Shown: positions 62,008 through 64,000 of the stretch, piece after piece
Numbering within the stretch: the stretch's first letter is position 1
How the letters are laid out: the number at the start of each line of letters is the position of its first letter
From: Alistipes sp.
GTDB lineage: Bacteria > Bacteroidota > Bacteroidia > Bacteroidales > Rikenellaceae
DNA: 64,000 nucleotides
NCBI GenBank assembly: GCA_017416915.1
Contig: JAFQAN010000006.1
Location: 50,095 to 114,094 of the forward strand
Direction of reading: 5' to 3'
The notes under the pieces: generated by a model
The model's input: the letters and a program-made list of their open reading frames with translations, nothing else
Told to the model about the DNA's origin: nothing
The model's database searches: none
Position numbers and translations under genes: made by a program

Positions 62008-63594
62008 TTAAAAGTTGTGTGCCATGCAGTAGCGCGCCACAGCATCCGCCACACGCTCACCGTCAAGGGCTGCCGAGATGATACCGCCAGCATAGCCTGC
62101 TCCCTCACCCGAGGGGAATAGGCCCTCTACCTCGGTGTGCATAAGTGTCTCGCTATCACGCGGTATGCGCACTGGCGTCGATGTTCGCGACTCCACGCCA
62201 ACAACCACCGCCTCATCCGTAACAAAGCCCTTCATACGACGTCCGAAGGTGGCAATACCGCTACGCAGACGCATAGCGATATCCTCGGGCATCCACTCAT
62301 CGAGGCGCGAGGGCGCAAGACCTGGGATGTAGGAGCTGCGAGGCAGCGAGTGCGAGGCGCGACCCGCCACAAAGTCCGATACACGTTGTGCTGGGGCCAC
62401 CTGACGAGCATCGCTATTGCTGCGCGCAAGCTCCTCGAAGAGCTGCTGGTAGCGTAGTCCTGCAAGCTCGCCCCACTCCTCTCTCAGATAAGCAAAGTCC
62501 TCCAAGCGCACCTCGGTAACGAGTCCCGAGTTGGCAAATGCCGAGTTACGGCCGCTCGGCGACATACCGTTTACGACAGTCTGCTTGGCATCGGTCATAG
62601 CGGGTACTATGAAGCCGCCTGGACACATACAGAACGAATATACGCCACGTCCAGCCTCCTGGCTAACAAGCGAATAGCTTGCCGCAGGTAGCCACTCGCC
62701 ACGCTCGTCGCGGTGATACTGTATGCTGTCGATAAGGCGCTGAGGATGCTCAATGCGCACACCCATTGCAAAGGGCTTAGCCTCGATGGCGATGCCTGAG
62801 GCGTGTAGCAGCTCGTAGATGTCGCGCGCCGAGTGTCCTGTGGCAAGCACCACGGCGGCACCCTCTATTATGTTGTCGCCCACCTTGACGCCTGTGATAC
62901 GCCCGCCCTTGACCACAAAGCCCGACACCTTGCTCTCGAACATAACCTTGCCACCATGCTCGGTGATGGTGCGACATATGTTCGAGATGATGCGTGGTAG
63001 CTTGTCCGTACCGATATGTGGATGTGCCTCGTAGAGTATTGCGGGGTTTGCGCCGTGCCATACGAGGGTCTGCAACGCCTTGTTGTAGTCGCCGCGCTTC
63101 TTGCTTCGCGTGAAGAGCTTGCCATCAGAGAATGTGCCAGCACCACCCTCGCCAAAGGCGTAGTTCGAGTCGGGGTCGATGCTGCCACCACGGTTAATCT
63201 GCGCTATGTCCTGCTTACGAGGCAACACAGCCTTGCCGCGCTCCAAAAGTAGAGGTTTGTAGCCCAACTCGATAAGGCGCAACGATGCAAAGAGCCCTGC
63301 GGGACCCGAGCCAACGACGATGACCTCGGTGGCGCTATCTACCGATGGGTAGTCGAAGTGCAGGGGTGCAGGCTGCGGCTCGTTGTCGATATATACCTCG
63401 ACCGAGAGATTAACCTTTGCCATACGCTGACGTGCATCTATCGAGCGTTTTACCACACGTGCTAAGGCGATATCGCTCTGGCGTATTCCGAGGCGACGTG
63501 CCACCTGTGCTATGTAGAACTTCTCGTCGGCAGCCTGCTTGGGCGATAGTTGTAAAGTAACGGTCTTTGGCATAAAGGGAGCGTTTATACGCAC
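62008..63594 (-). CDS. FAD-dependent oxidoreductase (COG2509-like)
   Basis: 528 residues. A short N-terminal domain (about 1-85) is followed by the dinucleotide fold VIVVGSGPAGLFASLRLIELGYKPLLLERG (about 92-120). Further conserved blocks are GEGGAGTFSDGKLFTRSKKRG, PHIGTDKLPRIISNICRTI and FPSGEGAGYAGGIISAALDGERVADAV, which binds FAD. Resembles uncharacterised FAD dehydrogenases of Bacteroidota. Substrate unknown. Upstream of the symporter in the same direction. Confidence 0.85.
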   Translation of the reverse strand: MRINAPFMPKTVTLQLSPKQAADEKFYIAQVARRLGIRQSDIALARVVKRSIDARQRMAKVNLSVEVYIDNEPQPAPLHFDYPSVDSATEVIVVGSGPAGLFASLRLIELGYKPLLLERGKAVLPRKQDIAQINRGGSIDPDSNYAFGEGGAGTFSDGKLFTRSKKRGDYNKALQTLVWHGANPAILYEAHPHIGTDKLPRIISNICRTITEHGGKVMFESKVSGFVVKGGRITGVKVGDNIIEGAAVVLATGHSARDIYELLHASGIAIEAKPFAMGVRIEHPQRLIDSIQYHRDERGEWLPAASYSLVSQEAGRGVYSFCMCPGGFIVPAMTDAKQTVVNGMSPSGRNSAFANSGLVTEVRLEDFAYLREEWGELAGLRYQQLFEELARSNSDARQVAPAQRVSDFVAGRASHSLPRSSYIPGLAPSRLDEWMPEDIAMRLRSGIATFGRRMKGFVTDEAVVVGVESRTSTPVRIPRDSETLMHTEVEGLFPSGEGAGYAGGIISAALDGERVADAVARYCMAHNF

Positions 63595-63628
63595 AAAAAT
63601 ACGAAAAAATAAAATAATTAGGTCAATA

Positions 63629-63661
63629 TTTGCATTTATTGTAAAAAGTTTTTTACCTTTG
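63629..63661 (+). promoter_or_regulatory. Promoter for tRNA-Leu
   Basis: TTTG (63629-63632), 21-nt spacer, TACCTTTG (63654-63661), a full match to the Bacteroidota promoter. The tRNA starts 46 nt downstream. Confidence 0.75.
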
Positions 63662-63707
63662 CAACGCTTTTTCCACCTTGGATAGGTAATGGGTGAGCAA
63701 AGATCCT

Positions 63708-63789
63708 GCGGATATGGTGTAATTGGTAGCCACGTCAGACTTAGGATCTGATGCCGAGAGGCGTGGGGGTTCGAGTCCCTTTATCCGCA
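63708..63789 (+). tRNA. tRNA-Leu, anticodon TAG
   Basis: 82 nt without encoded CCA. The acceptor stem is GCGGATA/TATCCGC, the anticodon arm TCAGA-CTTAGGA-TCTGA gives anticodon TAG (Leu), and a class II variable arm (TGCCGAGAGGCGT) and T-arm GGGGGTTCGAGTCCCT are present. No intron. Confidence 0.95.
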
Positions 63790-63799
63790 CAAGGTTTGA

Positions 63800-63833
63800 G
63801 ACGAGCGACTTTTTAAGTCGTTCGTCTTTTTTT
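63800..63833 (+). terminator. Terminator after tRNA-Leu
   Basis: A 12-bp stem GACGAGCGACTT/AAGTCGTTCGTC (one G-U) followed by TTTTTTT. Confidence 0.85.
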
Positions 63834-63863
63834 GTGAGGTGCGAATAAAGGGCTTATTGGGGC

Positions 63864-63929
63864 TTATTGGTCAAAATAGTACATAAAATCGGAGCGGTTT
63901 TTGATTATTGGTCAAAATTAGTACATAAA
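63864..63929. repeat. Two direct repeats TTATTGGTCAAAAT(T)AGTACATAAA near the window end
   Basis: Copies at 63864-63887 and 63905-63929 differ by one inserted T. They are followed by a hairpin ATGCGGG-TGTTT-CCCGCAT-like (63927-63950). They lie just after a tRNA gene, so they could be part of an element beyond the window. No gene is visible up to 64000. Confidence 0.45.
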
Positions 63930-64000
63930 TGCGGGTGTTTGCCCGCATTTTCTACTTGTATTTGAGTCTAAAATACTCGTCTATAAAGAGCCTTCTATAC

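Overview
The window is a chromosomal segment of a Bacteroidota bacterium, most likely order Bacteroidales and Alistipes-like (Rikenellaceae); the genus is a guess. The order call rests on many promoters with the Bacteroidota -7 box TAnnTTTG, often with TTG or TTTG 19-21 nt upstream, and on the gene set: Omp28-type lipoproteins, paired OmpH/Skp chaperones, a reduced-insert IspG, an IorA/IorB arylpyruvate oxidoreductase, an OmpP1/FadL protein, and a radical SAM plus lipoprotein cassette. No insertion sequence, phage or CRISPR array was found.

Layout. 1-5.6 kb: repeats, rlmH and a degenerate GH2 protein (minus), then asnS and rpoN. 5.6-12.6 kb: a repeat-rich gap, then an envelope block of a TlpA-like thioredoxin, an outer-membrane barrel, two Omp28-like lipoproteins and two OmpH/Skp proteins. 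12.7-18 kb: a DksA/TraR-type protein, ileS and a YebC regulator (minus). 18-27.3 kb: PcrA/UvrD helicase, glycosyltransferase, endonuclease III, S41 protease, a Ser-rich lipoprotein and OmpP1. 27.4-32.4 kb: an amino-acid to arylacetate module on the minus strand (iorA, iorB, aminotransferase, acyl-CoA transferase). 32.9-36 kb: radical SAM enzyme behind five small lipoproteins. 36.3-39.7 kb: ispG, recO, glycerate kinase. 39.9-47.4 kb: AraC regulator, DUF4435 protein, SUI1, kbl, queD, polA. 48-52.2 kb: zinc-ribbon membrane protein, recG, apt (minus). 52.4-60.4 kb: a five-gene operon of channel-like RCK/RyR membrane protein, stand-alone RyR protein, two TPR proteins and a membrane-anchored TIR protein. 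60.5-63.8 kb: sodium symporter, FAD oxidoreductase, tRNA-Leu(UAG).

Two things stand out. First, a family of five intergenic elements of 126-128 nt (484, 5890, 13404, 13530, 28772), all on the plus strand, folds into one long hairpin. Its terminal 9-10 bp stem changes sequence between copies with compensating changes, its non-Watson-Crick pairs are mostly G-U on the plus strand, and a paired CAGATG/CAGATG motif (tandem G-A) is kept in three copies. I do not recognise this family. Second, the 52.5-60.4 kb operon joins a CASTOR/POLLUX-like channel architecture and RyR domains to a TIR domain that keeps its probable catalytic Glu. It is a candidate nucleotide-signalling or defence system.

Several intergenic regions also carry short-period minisatellites (8, 9, 10, 12 and 15 bp units), partly arranged as inverted arms around a GCGGGC-GCCCGC core, often directly before the structured elements.
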